In this document: positions 56,223 through 64,000 of the stretch, piece by piece
Layout of the letters: every line of letters begins with the position of its first letter
Numbering within the stretch: the stretch's first letter is position 1
DNA from: Shewanella canadensis
Lineage (GTDB): Bacteria > Pseudomonadota > Gammaproteobacteria > Enterobacterales > Shewanellaceae
DNA length: 64,000 nt
Assembly: GCF_003966225.1 (NCBI RefSeq)
Contig: NZ_RXNU01000007.1
Span: 124,001 to 188,000 of the forward strand
Direction of reading: 5' to 3'
Program-made: the position numbers and the translations under genes
The notes under the pieces: model-generated
Told to the model about the DNA's origin: nothing
Database searches by the model: none
Seen by the model: only the letters and a program-made list of their open reading frames with translations

Positions 56223-57612
56223 TCATGCAATCCATAAACCCTTGTTCACTTTGCAGAATCCCATCCGAGAGCTGCCATGATCTCGTCACAGGCATATGAT
56301 TCATCTGTCTATGGCTGCTAAACAAGATGGCCGTACCTTGCTGACTCAAGCTGACCAGCACCTGCCAAACTCTGCAGTAAAATGCCTGATCCAAGCCTGC
56401 AAGCGGATCATCAAGCAGCAACACTTTCGGTTTTAACGAGGCAAGAGATGCCAGAGCGACCAGGTGTTGCTGCCCGTAAGATAAGGTATGAGGAGAATGA
56501 AACTTAAGGTCCTCTAATCCCATTTCACGCAACAGTCTGTCGGCATTCTCCAGCGGTAAACCGAAGCGTTTAAGGCTAAACTGCATCTCTTCCAGCACCG
56601 TGTTTTCAAAAAGCTGACGATTTGGACGCTGAAGTAATAAGCCCAGTTCACCGCCAAAGATACCAAGCCTAGGTTGCTTACCCAATACTGCCAGGGGTAA
56701 CGCTCTGACATTAGACTGTATCCCAGCGATACTCTTCAATAGACTACTTTTACCTGCACCATTGTCGCCGACCAACGCGACGATCTCGCCTTCAAACAAC
56801 TCAAGATGGTCATGGCACACAAATAATGGGCTTTGATCTTCAAAACAAAATTCAAAAGGCTCGAAAGCCAGTACACTTTTCCCAACAGGAACATAGCCGG
56901 GTCTGGTGAATGAAATAGGAGCTAACTGGAAACACCCTGACGTCACCCTGCCATCTTTTAATTGCCAAAAATGATCCACAAGATCACTGAAAGCCGCAGG
57001 ATTGTGCTCAACCAAAACGATGGCAACGTTATCGGACTTGAGTAGCCTCAAGACTGACATGAGTTCATCGACACCCATATCATCGAGTTGAGCCCAAGGC
57101 TCATCCAGCAGCAAAATATCGGGTTCATATACCAATTGAGCCGCGATCATCAAACGATACTTCTGTCCGAGTGATAGCTGCTCAATGGGCATATCTAAAC
57201 TGACGTATAACCCCACTCTTCTTAATGCTGCTTGAACCTTACCGACCATAAGATCATAGGGGACAGCCAGATTTTCTAACGCAAAGGCAACTTCTGCACC
57301 GACACTCTGCCGGATAAACTGCACATTGGGATCCTGCATCACCAAGCCAAGCACAACACCATCGGCGATATGAAGCTCACCTTCGAATGGTCTGGAAAGG
57401 CAACCCACAATAAGGTTAAGAAGACTCGATTTTCCTGAACCGGTAGGCCCGCTAATGCAGTGACATTCCCCCTTGCGAATAGAGAGACTCGCCTCATTCA
57501 ACACAAGAGACGAGTCACTGTGATAACGGAAACTAACTCTATTTAATTCCAGTAAATTCATATCTGCACAAACCATATCCATTTGATAATGAGGGTTAAC
57601 CTGTTCCAACAC
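56212..57612 (-). CDS. ECF transporter ATPase, two fused ABC domains
   Basis: 466 residues with two nucleotide-binding domains. First: Walker A GPTGSGKSSLL, signature LSLGQKYRLMIAA, Walker B DILLLDEPWAQLDD, switch His in VEHN. Second: GDNGAGKSSLL, LSYGQQHLVALAS and VLLLDDPLAGLD. In the second domain the usual catalytic Glu after Walker B is Asp, so this site may be weak or inactive. It resembles YkoD/CbiO fusions. Starts 40 bases after the TonB-dependent receptor gene. Confidence 0.9.
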   Translation of the reverse strand: MLEQVNPHYQMDMVCADMNLLELNRVSFRYHSDSSLVLNEASLSIRKGECHCISGPTGSGKSSLLNLIVGCLSRPFEGELHIADGVVLGLVMQDPNVQFIRQSVGAEVAFALENLAVPYDLMVGKVQAALRRVGLYVSLDMPIEQLSLGQKYRLMIAAQLVYEPDILLLDEPWAQLDDMGVDELMSVLRLLKSDNVAIVLVEHNPAAFSDLVDHFWQLKDGRVTSGCFQLAPISFTRPGYVPVGKSVLAFEPFEFCFEDQSPLFVCHDHLELFEGEIVALVGDNGAGKSSLLKSIAGIQSNVRALPLAVLGKQPRLGIFGGELGLLLQRPNRQLFENTVLEEMQFSLKRFGLPLENADRLLREMGLEDLKFHSPHTLSYGQQHLVALASLASLKPKVLLLDDPLAGLDQAFYCRVWQVLVSLSQQGTAILFSSHRQMNHMPVTRSWQLSDGILQSEQGFMDCMNAG

Positions 57613-57652
57613 CGTTCAATAAACTCCTCAATTGAACGTGAGGGTTACTGGC

Positions 57653-59761
57653 CTATATCTGCCAGCTAATACCGACAAAGACTTGTCGCCCAGCCTGAGG
57701 AATGGCATCGCTTTGGTAATAGTTTTCATCTAACAAGTTTGTCGCCCTGATATAAAGCTCGAGCTTGTCATCCAATACCGGTTGAACTAAGTTCAAATCC
57801 AACAAGGTGTAGTCTTTTAATGACTGCTCGGTCCAAACTTTATTACCGTTAACCTTCTCCTGTTCGTAGTAAACCTGTCCCATGATCCGTTCAATATTCA
57901 TGTTGATTCGCATCGCAAAAGGAAGCTCATAATCAGCCTGAAAACGAAGCTGATGCCTTGGGCGATACTCTAAAGTTCCCATGCCATCGAAAGCATCTTT
58001 GTCTTCGGTGTCCAAAAAGCTATAGACAAAGGTTAATGACAGATCGTCAATGGATTGGTTATTCAGAGACAGATCGACCCCTTTGAACTGATAGCGCCCC
58101 ATGTTTTGATAGACACCTGACATATCCTTGGCAATATAGTTCTCGGCATCTGTGTAGTAGCCCGCAACGGATAGCGCCGTCGATGCTCCCAGCTCTTGTT
58201 CAACACCGAGTTCAAAATGTTTCGATGTTTCTGCAACTAAATCGGCATTTCCTGAAGATTGTGAGTACAGATTCTTCATCGAAGGGAAGCGAACTTTTCT
58301 TGCGATTCCCGCATTGAAGCGTGTCTGTTCAAATGCTTGCCAGAATCCGGAAAGCTGCCCTGAATAATCATTTTCAGACTCTTTGACACGGTCTTGATCA
58401 TGAAAAGCACCGCCTATGGTGAAACCATAATAGCCATCATCCTGATATTGATATTCGGCGGCTAAGGTATAAAGCCATGCGGAGTCATCGAAGTTACTGC
58501 TTCCCCCGCCGCTTCCACCACCGCTTCCACCACCGTTTCCACCACCGTTTCCACCGTCGTTTCCACCGCCGTTTCCACCGCCATTTCCACCGCCATTTCC
58601 GCCGCCGCTATAGCCATCGAGTGCTCGACTCTGTTTCTGACCCGACCTGTCACCTGTCGACGGCTTAGTCGTCGTTGATTCCCAACTCTGACTTTCAGCG
58701 ATCAGAGAGCTCGTCAGCAGACCCGCATCACCGAAATTGGTGATAAATTGCAGATTCCCACCCTGTACCTTAGAGCGTCCGTCCTGACTCTGCTTCACCT
58801 TGGTGTAGCTGGCATCGGTATATTGAGTCTCCAGCACATCACTCTGATTGTGATAACCGAAGCCTCTAAGTGTGAACATCTCACTGAATTTATGTGCCAT
58901 GCCTAACTGAAAGGTTTTTGCATCATAGTCATCGGCCCGCTCAAACTTGACGGTTCCACTACCGCTACCATCTCGTGAAGGCTTGCCCCACTGACCCGAA
59001 CGCAAACTCATGTTAGCCGTTATTTGGGTATCGTCTGATAACCAATAGCTCCCCTGAGCATAAATATTATCGATCTCTTTATCAGAGTTAGCCCTGATAT
59101 CATCAAGCTGAACATCGTTATGTGGATAATCACCTGACAGTGGGAAACCATCCGTTTGTTGATGACTGACACTGACCAAGCCTTGCCAGTTATCACCTGA
59201 ACCCGCAGCACTGATGTCACCATTAAAGGTGTCTTCCCCGGACGCTTCTAATCGTCCCGACAAAGTAGACGCATCCTCTCCCTGCTTGGTGATGATATTA
59301 ATCACACCACCGGCTCCGCCGGGGCCATAGAGAACGGATGTCGGACCCACAGAAACTTCGACTGAAGCGATCTGACTGGTTGGGATCACACTTGGATCAA
59401 ACTGGCCATCCTCGGCACCATTTGCCGGAACACCATTGATAAGCAAGGTAACGTGTCGTGTCTTAAACCCACGAATATCTACCCTTGGTGTCCCCTGTCC
59501 GCCGGTTCGCACGTAGACGCCAGGCACATTTTTAAGTACTTGATCTAAGCTTTGAGCCCCCAGCGCTTTTATCTCATCCTCATCGATGCTCCAGTGGGTC
59601 GTAGCCACTTCTGTCGCTGTCGGTCTCTCACCATGTACCACAATAACCTCATTAATATTGAGGATAGGGTCCCTATCTATGTCATCCGCAAATGCGGCTC
59701 CACTACTACCGATGGCAAGCGCGATTGCCGACATTTTTATTATATGTTTTTGTACTTTCAT
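57653..59761 (-). CDS. TonB-dependent outer membrane receptor with Gly/Asn-rich insertion
   Basis: 702 residues. Signal peptide (cleavage after SSGAAFA), a plug domain (about 50-165: LDQVLKNVPGVYVRTGGQGT, VDIRGFKTRHVTLLINGVPA, GPGGAGGVINIITKQG) and a 22-strand barrel ending LLDENYYQSDAIPQAGRQ and VFVGISWQI. It imports a substrate across the outer membrane using TonB energy. Residues about 386-421 are an insertion of GGGN/GGGS repeats, in a predicted extracellular loop, encoded by a 12-base minisatellite. First gene of the six-gene cluster. The substrate is not known; no B12 box was seen upstream. Confidence 0.93.
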   Translation of the reverse strand: MKVQKHIIKMSAIALAIGSSGAAFADDIDRDPILNINEVIVVHGERPTATEVATTHWSIDEDEIKALGAQSLDQVLKNVPGVYVRTGGQGTPRVDIRGFKTRHVTLLINGVPANGAEDGQFDPSVIPTSQIASVEVSVGPTSVLYGPGGAGGVINIITKQGEDASTLSGRLEASGEDTFNGDISAAGSGDNWQGLVSVSHQQTDGFPLSGDYPHNDVQLDDIRANSDKEIDNIYAQGSYWLSDDTQITANMSLRSGQWGKPSRDGSGSGTVKFERADDYDAKTFQLGMAHKFSEMFTLRGFGYHNQSDVLETQYTDASYTKVKQSQDGRSKVQGGNLQFITNFGDAGLLTSSLIAESQSWESTTTKPSTGDRSGQKQSRALDGYSGGGNGGGNGGGNGGGNDGGNGGGNGGGSGGGSGGGSSNFDDSAWLYTLAAEYQYQDDGYYGFTIGGAFHDQDRVKESENDYSGQLSGFWQAFEQTRFNAGIARKVRFPSMKNLYSQSSGNADLVAETSKHFELGVEQELGASTALSVAGYYTDAENYIAKDMSGVYQNMGRYQFKGVDLSLNNQSIDDLSLTFVYSFLDTEDKDAFDGMGTLEYRPRHQLRFQADYELPFAMRINMNIERIMGQVYYEQEKVNGNKVWTEQSLKDYTLLDLNLVQPVLDDKLELYIRATNLLDENYYQSDAIPQAGRQVFVGISWQI
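58499..58606. repeat. 12-base minisatellite in the TonB-receptor gene
   Basis: About nine copies of a 12-base unit of the type TTTCCACCGCCA (plus strand), with variants CTTCCACCACCG and GTTTCCACCGTC. On the coding strand this gives GGGN or GGGS. All units are multiples of three, so gain or loss of copies keeps the frame. Confidence 0.95.
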
Positions 59762-59767
59762 GCTTAA

Positions 59768-60178
59768 CGTATCCTGACCTGAGCTTATTCGCCGTTATTG
59801 TCAGCATCAGCTTGTCTGTCCTCAAGAAATAAAAAGTCAAAAACAAACGCAGATCGACAAATTCAGACAATGTCTACACATCGAACTACTGGCGAGAGAC
59901 AAATTGTCCACTTAAAGTAGGTGGTGGGACAGAATTACTCAGAGTAATCGACATCAACTTGATGATAAGGTAGGTGAAATACAAACTTGTATTGCTGTAT
60001 TCATGGTCAAGTTCACAGCTTGAATGGCCACGACTTGACAGTTTTTAGCTTGAGCATTACTTTGTGGTAAAGATTCTTATTACCAATTATATATAGGAAC
60101 TAGATAGCGTCAGAATCAAAGGATCTCTGCGGTAGTTTCCACTGTTCTATTTTCACTGATATTTGTTTGGAGTTTTAA
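59768..60178. other. Divergent region between the TonB receptor and menF
   Basis: 411 bases. It holds the promoters of both genes. Two perfect palindromes lie close together: ATTACTC-A-GAGTAAT (59,934-59,948) and CATCAA-C-TTGATG (59,952-59,964). GGAG at 60,169-60,172 is the ribosome binding site for menF. Confidence 0.6.
59934..59964. promoter_or_regulatory. Tandem palindromes, candidate operator
   Basis: ATTACTC-A-GAGTAAT and, three bases later, CATCAA-C-TTGATG. Both are perfect dyads with a one-base centre. Their place between two divergent operons suggests binding of a dimeric regulator, but no regulator gene is adjacent. Confidence 0.4.
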
Positions 60179-61537
60179 TTGGCTGCTTTCCTGCTGTCAC
60201 AGGCTATCTCAACCCTTACTGACAAACTAAAACAACTGAAATTTCAGTCACACAGTGATCCTATCATTCAAGTTTCTGTTCCCATTTCGCCCATGCCTGC
60301 GATTGCCTGGCTTGCCGCACAGCCGATTTACCCCAGAATTTACTGGAAAGGCAGAGATACCGAAGAGGAAGTTGCAGCCGTCGGAAGCTGCAAAGATTTC
60401 GCCTATGAAGAGGCAGTAGATGACAACCAGCTATCTCAGGCGTATCAGAAACAACGCGCCCTCTCAAACAATCAGGATATTCGCTATTATGGCGGCGTTG
60501 CTTTCGACAGAACCACTGAGTGCTGGCCCGAATTTGGCAGAGCCCATTTTGTTCTTCCCAGAATAGAGTTAAGACGCAGTGGTGAAGAGTATAAATTACT
60601 GATCAACCTTAATTGCGAGTCTAATGAGACTGAAACTGAGCGAACCAAAGCGATAGAAGACTTGGCAAAACTTGTTTCTCCAAGACCACTGCCCCCACCT
60701 AATAAAATCAACTTATTAAGTAGAAGTGACAGGCCAGACCATTATCATTGGACCGAATTGGTAAAGAAAGTCACTCACGAGAAGTTTATACAGGATACCC
60801 CAAAAGTCGTGCTATCGCGTCTGACTCAACTGGAGGTAGACGAAGAGGTCGACCCCTGGACGCTACTCGCTTGTTGGCAGGGACGTAATCAAAATAGTTT
60901 TCAATTTGGATTCCAGTTTAGCCCCGAACGTGCTTTTATCTCCTGCACGCCTGAGCGCCTCTATCGACGTAGACAACGAGAACTATTTACCGAAGCATTG
61001 GCAGGGACGACGACACGTGGGTTAAACCAGGAGGAAGACAGAGTTCTTGCTCAACAGCTATTAGAGGACAGTAAAAATAGCCATGAAAATCAGCTCGTAA
61101 AAGAGCATATCGTTGATGCCTTAACTCCATTAAGTAACTATGTTGGTGCGGAAGAGACGCCTCGGGTATTTAAACTCAGCCATATTCAACACCTACATCG
61201 CTCAATTCGGGCTGAGTTGAAGGCTGGTATCGATGATTTTCAGTTATTACAGGCGCTCCACCCGACGCCTGCAGTGGGCGGTTTACCAAAAGAACCCGCA
61301 ATGAGCTTTATCCGACAACGTGAAGGCTACGCCAGAGGCTGGTATGCCGGAGCCTGTGGATATTTCAATAAATATGAAAGTGAGTTTGCCGTCGCTATCC
61401 GCAGTGCCCTCATAGAGCCCGGACGGATCAACTTGTTCGCCGGGGCTGGTATTGTTTCAGGCTCAGAGCCGGAAGCTGAATGGGTTGAATTAGAGAATAA
61501 GCTGACAACGATACTTTCCATTCTTACTGAGCTTTAG
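60179..61537 (+). CDS. menF: Isochorismate synthase
   Basis: 452 residues from TTG 60,179 (MAAFLLSQAISTLTDKLKQL), preceded by GGAG at seven bases; no better start fits. The chorismate-binding domain contains CTPERLYRRR, FTEALAGTTTRG, HPTPAVGGLPKEPAM and GAGIVSGSEPEAEWVELENKL. It converts chorismate to isochorismate for menaquinone. Distinguished from EntC and PabB by gene context only. Slightly longer than E. coli MenF (431). Confidence 0.9.
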   Translation: MAAFLLSQAISTLTDKLKQLKFQSHSDPIIQVSVPISPMPAIAWLAAQPIYPRIYWKGRDTEEEVAAVGSCKDFAYEEAVDDNQLSQAYQKQRALSNNQDIRYYGGVAFDRTTECWPEFGRAHFVLPRIELRRSGEEYKLLINLNCESNETETERTKAIEDLAKLVSPRPLPPPNKINLLSRSDRPDHYHWTELVKKVTHEKFIQDTPKVVLSRLTQLEVDEEVDPWTLLACWQGRNQNSFQFGFQFSPERAFISCTPERLYRRRQRELFTEALAGTTTRGLNQEEDRVLAQQLLEDSKNSHENQLVKEHIVDALTPLSNYVGAEETPRVFKLSHIQHLHRSIRAELKAGIDDFQLLQALHPTPAVGGLPKEPAMSFIRQREGYARGWYAGACGYFNKYESEFAVAIRSALIEPGRINLFAGAGIVSGSEPEAEWVELENKLTTILSILTEL

Positions 61538-61690
61538 CTCAGCATTAAGAGCTACTGAGCTTTAGTTCAGGGTTAAAAGTTACTGAACTCTAAGCCACTA
61601 AATTTGAGTTCAGGGTTAAAAACTACTGAACTCTAAACGGCTAAACTCGGGTTAAGCTCTGAGGATTGCCGGGCTTTAGTTCAGCCGTAC
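61525..61690. repeat. Imperfect repeats spanning the menF stop and downstream DNA
   Basis: TACTGAGCTTTAG-type units begin at 61,525 (the last codons of menF), 61,553, 61,581 and 61,624. TTCAGGGTTAAAA is also repeated. Spacings are 28, 28 and 43 bases. It looks like a recent tandem expansion of the menF end; the units also contain internal dyads (CTGAG...CTCAG). Confidence 0.75.
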
Positions 61691-61710
61691 AGGAGTTGAA
61701 GACCGAAGAG

Positions 61711-62484
61711 TTACTGCTCTCTGATTGGGTGTAGTCTTTGGGCATCGGGACCCACATAATGACGAAAAAGCTCATCGAGTTCACCATTGTCGATAAGCTT
61801 TTTCAATTCAGTGTCAAAATGCAGCTTTAGCTTCGCCCCCTTGTCGTTATCAGAAAATACGAAGTAAATCTCTGTCCTGAACACATTTTCCACGATCACA
61901 AACTGTCTGAGTTGCTGTAATTGTGGCGCCATAGATAACATCGTGGGCTTATAATCGAGTACTGCATCCACCTGACCTCGATTTACCCGGTTCAGCATTT
62001 CGAGCAGGTTACTGCTCTCCTCGTAATACATCGGCACCGAGATAAATTCATCATAGCGGTATGCTAAGAGTGCCTGAACTTTCTTCAGTCTCAAACTCTC
62101 AACACCTTGCCATATAACCGCCAGCTCAGGGGTAATTGCGGCATCGACACTATCGACCTCAACGGGATACTTGCTATAAAGAGCCCTAGTCGTATCTCCA
62201 CTATAAAAGCCTAAAGCCATATTAACCCGATCATGATCGATCAAATATCTGACACGGGAAAAAGGTACCATTTCGATTTTTAGCTGCCACTCTGGCTTTG
62301 GAAATACCCGTTTCAGAATATCAAAATAGTAACCACTTCCATCTCTGTTGGTATAACCTAGCCAGCTATCGGTGGATATAGTCACCACGCTGGGGCCTTC
62401 TACAAGCTGCACTGGGTTTGCCAAGAGATGACTCGGCAGAAGGAGTAAACATATCAGTGACATCATAAGCGTCAATATTTTCAT
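61711..62484 (-). CDS. Periplasmic substrate-binding protein, family 3 type
   Basis: 257 residues from ATG 62,484 (MKILTLMMSLICLLLLPSHL, cleavage near LLA); an in-frame ATG at 62,553 adds 23 residues before the signal and is less likely. The mature domain has TISTDSWLGYTNRDGSGYYF, DHDRVNMALGFYSGDT, QVDAVLDYKP and LKKLIDNGELDELFRHYVG, the bilobal SBP_bac_3 fold. No permease gene is nearby, so it may be a sensor or orphan binding protein. Confidence 0.82.
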   Translation of the reverse strand: MKILTLMMSLICLLLLPSHLLANPVQLVEGPSVVTISTDSWLGYTNRDGSGYYFDILKRVFPKPEWQLKIEMVPFSRVRYLIDHDRVNMALGFYSGDTTRALYSKYPVEVDSVDAAITPELAVIWQGVESLRLKKVQALLAYRYDEFISVPMYYEESSNLLEMLNRVNRGQVDAVLDYKPTMLSMAPQLQQLRQFVIVENVFRTEIYFVFSDNDKGAKLKLHFDTELKKLIDNGELDELFRHYVGPDAQRLHPIREQ

Positions 62485-62606
62485 TGAGGTGACCATTATC
62501 TGTTTAAAAGCCAACAGCGCTCCTTGTAGCCTCAGTAAGTTAAGCCTACTCAATCAAAGTTTAGATCTATTTGTCAGTTTTTGAGCAAAAAGTCCTCCAT
62601 TATCCT

Positions 62607-62640
62607 TGCTCCAACTGAAAACCTCTTTATAATGTGCCGC
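62607..62640 (+). promoter_or_regulatory. Predicted sigma-70 promoter of yhhQ
   Basis: TTGCTC and TATAAT separated by 16 bases (TATAAT at about 62,629). Transcription would begin about 62,640, leaving a leader of about 150 bases that begins with the hairpin GCCCC-TACA-GGGGC. Confidence 0.55.
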
Positions 62641-62734
62641 CCCTACAGGGGCCAGAATAGGCATACCTAACCCACGACCCGCTTACTAATAATGCTCGTG
62701 TCTTAGTATTTAATGCCAAATACCACTTTTATTA

Positions 62735-62775
62735 ACGGGTTCCCTCACCCCGTGACCGTGAAAACGGATAATCAA
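62735..62775 (+). promoter_or_regulatory. Candidate preQ1-I riboswitch before yhhQ
   Basis: ACGGG, loop TTCCCTCAC, CCCGT (62,735-62,753) forms the P1 stem, with GGTTC and CACCC placed as in preQ1-I aptamers. The tail after the stem has AAAACGGATAA, whose GGA can pair with TCC of the loop as the pseudoknot. It lies just before the ribosome binding site AAAAAGG of a queuosine precursor transporter, where such a switch is expected. An alternative hairpin CCG-TGAAAA-CGG also exists. By-eye assignment only. Confidence 0.42.
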
Positions 62776-62791
62776 TTAAAAAGGCTACAAG

Positions 62792-63457
62792 ATGTTAACG
62801 TTAACAAATGCGCAAATTCGCCGTGCACTGCTGGTGCTTGTCGGCTTTCACATACTGATCATATGCGCCAGTAACTATCTGGTTCAATTGCCTTTTCAGA
62901 TATTTGAACTTCATACTACCTGGGGAGCGTTCAGCTTTCCATTCGTCTACCTCGCTACCGATCTCACCGTCAGAATCTTCGGACAGAGCGCGGCCAGACG
63001 TATCATTTTGAAGGCGATGATCCCAGCCCTGCTTATCTCATATTTAATGGGCGTTATTTTTCATCAGGGCAGCTTTCAAGGCTTAGCAGCGTTATCGGAA
63101 TTCAATAACTTTGTTTTTCGTATCGCCTTCGCCAGCTTCGCCGCCTACCTCATTGGACAATTGATGGATATCACGGTCTTCGCCAAGTTAAGAAATACTC
63201 AATCTTGGTGGGTAGCACCTGCAGCATCGACACTTATCGGTAATCTGGTTGATACCTTAGTATTCTTCGCATTGGCTTTTTACGCCTCCAGCGATAGCTT
63301 TATGGCCGCACACTGGCCTGAAATAGCCAGCGTAGACTATGGCTTTAAATTGATTGTAAGCTTAGGGCTATTTCTACCGGCATATGGCGTGTTATTGAAG
63401 GTGCTGGAACGAAGAATAGTAAAATTACCAACGCAACAAGAATTGGCTCCTAACTAA
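62792..63457 (+). CDS. yhhQ: Queuosine precursor transporter YhhQ
   Basis: 221 residues with six membrane helices (LLVLVGFHILIICASNYLVQ; FPFVYLATDLTVRIFGQSAA and others). The COG1738 features are FPFVYLATDLTVRIFG, GSFQGL, and IGNLVDTLVFFALAFYAS. It imports preQ0/preQ1 for queuosine in tRNA. Single gene behind a structured leader. Confidence 0.93.
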   Translation: MLTLTNAQIRRALLVLVGFHILIICASNYLVQLPFQIFELHTTWGAFSFPFVYLATDLTVRIFGQSAARRIILKAMIPALLISYLMGVIFHQGSFQGLAALSEFNNFVFRIAFASFAAYLIGQLMDITVFAKLRNTQSWWVAPAASTLIGNLVDTLVFFALAFYASSDSFMAAHWPEIASVDYGFKLIVSLGLFLPAYGVLLKVLERRIVKLPTQQELAPN

Positions 63458-63582
63458 ACCCTATAGCTCAACACGCTGGCCAGACCAGTTGCCTTATACT
63501 AATACCCATCGGTATAATATCGCCAGCTTATAATATAGGCAGCAGTTCATTTGCTGCCTTTTTACAGAGAGATTGGCTCCCC

Positions 63583-64000
63583 ATGTACAAAGTAGAGATA
63601 GAAACAACGACTGAGCTTACCCCAGATCTGCTGAACTGTTTACTCGATATACATCGACAGATCCCTGAATTTGATAAACCATACTCTGAATCAGAGTATG
63701 GTTTGCGGCTTAATAACAAAGCTATACTTATCATGTTTATCAAAGTAGAAGGTGAACTTGCAGGTTTTAAACTAGGGTACGAACTCAATGGCTCTACTTT
63801 CTATAGCTGGCTGGGAGGTGTGATTCCAGAGTATAGAAACTTAGGTTTAGCCCAACATCTGCTACAGGCTCAAGAATCTTGGGCCAGGGAAAGTGGATAT
63901 CAACAGATAGAAGTTAAAACCCTTAACCGGTTTTCATCTATGTTAGCCATGCTAACTGCCAGTCGATATCAAATAACCAAAATTACTCAAGCAACTGATA
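63583..64000 (+). CDS. GNAT-family N-acetyltransferase (3' end outside window)
   Basis: 139 codons from ATG 63,583 (MYKVEIETTTELTPDLLNCL) to the window end with no stop. The acetyl-CoA-binding part is FYSWLGGVIPEYRNLGLAQH, where the usual Q/RxxGxA/G is RNLGLA, then LLQAQESWARESGYQQIEVK and RFSSMLAMLTASRYQ. The substrate is unknown. It lies 126 bases after yhhQ. Confidence 0.85.
   Translation, partial: MYKVEIETTTELTPDLLNCLLDIHRQIPEFDKPYSESEYGLRLNNKAILIMFIKVEGELAGFKLGYELNGSTFYSWLGGVIPEYRNLGLAQHLLQAQESWARESGYQQIEVKTLNRFSSMLAMLTASRYQITKITQATD

Noticed and set aside
58477..58668. Open frame rich in Arg/His on the plus strand
   Set aside because: It is the complement of the Gly/Asn minisatellite in the TonB receptor gene.
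59768..60178. Cobalamin riboswitch before the TonB receptor
   Set aside because: No B12-box text (GCCACTG) was found on the minus strand, so a B12 role for the cluster is not supported.
1..64000. tRNA or rRNA genes
   Set aside because: No tRNA-like cloverleaf or rRNA sequence was noticed by eye. A tRNAscan run would be decisive.

Overview
The window reads as a chromosomal segment of a marine gammaproteobacterium, most probably Shewanella. The evidence is the gene set and its homologies: OmpR/EnvZ, a PyrL-attenuated pyrBI operon, RsmJ/RlmJ, PrlC, Gor, MenF, a YhhQ transporter, a TorF-family porin and an AcrAB-type pump. No search was possible, so the genus is an inference.

Positions 1 to about 13,999 are a mobile defence island. 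The left part carries a gamma-mobile-trio module: the GmtY recombinase (cut by the window edge), the large GmtZ integrase with phage-integrase repeat units, and GmtX. A complete greB follows immediately. The cargo is a retron of the Ec67/Eco2 type (reverse transcriptase fused to a TOPRIM domain, with a recognisable msr-msd RNA gene) and an IetA/IetS-like AAA ATPase plus subtilisin-like protease pair. An unrecognised 410-residue coiled-coil protein is next to that pair. The right end of the island falls inside a second greB, of which only the first 48 codons survive (13,993-14,142). That fragment faces ompR as the chromosomal greB does in E. coli. The island therefore appears to have broken the resident greB while carrying a complete replacement.

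From 14.2 to 15 kb lie two gene remnants, ModC-like and TrmO-like. Next come ompR-envZ, an outer-membrane protein, an AraC/GyrI-type regulator interrupted by one in-frame amber codon, a VanZ-like protein, rsmJ, rlmJ, and pyrL-pyrB-pyrI with an attenuator. A ridA that has lost its 5' half follows pyrI. From 24 to 34 kb are a LysR/MATE pair, a lemA-DUF3137-transglycosylase operon, a 1-kb gap with two orphan terminators (possible small RNAs), an AbgT transporter, an MscS channel and a GST.

From 34 to 50 kb are an RND efflux pump, a TorF-family porin, a 3-methyladenine glycosylase, a LysR regulator, a GST, a thioesterase, a lipoprotein, prlC, two exported proteins, gor and a YeiH-type exporter. 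From 50 to 64 kb are a short membrane protein, an exported DJ-1/PfpI protein, a PqiA-like protein and an HD-GYP protein. After these comes a six-gene minus-strand cluster (53.9-59.8 kb): TonB-dependent receptor, double ABC ATPase, ECF T subunit, probable S subunit, a TiaS-like protein and a small cysteine protein. It looks like an outer-to-inner-membrane uptake route for an unassigned substrate. The window ends with menF, a periplasmic binding protein, yhhQ behind a possible preQ1 leader, and a GNAT gene cut by the window end.

The strongest candidates for something new are the greB target-and-replacement arrangement of the island, its 410-residue cargo protein, and the TonB/ECF/TiaS-like cluster.
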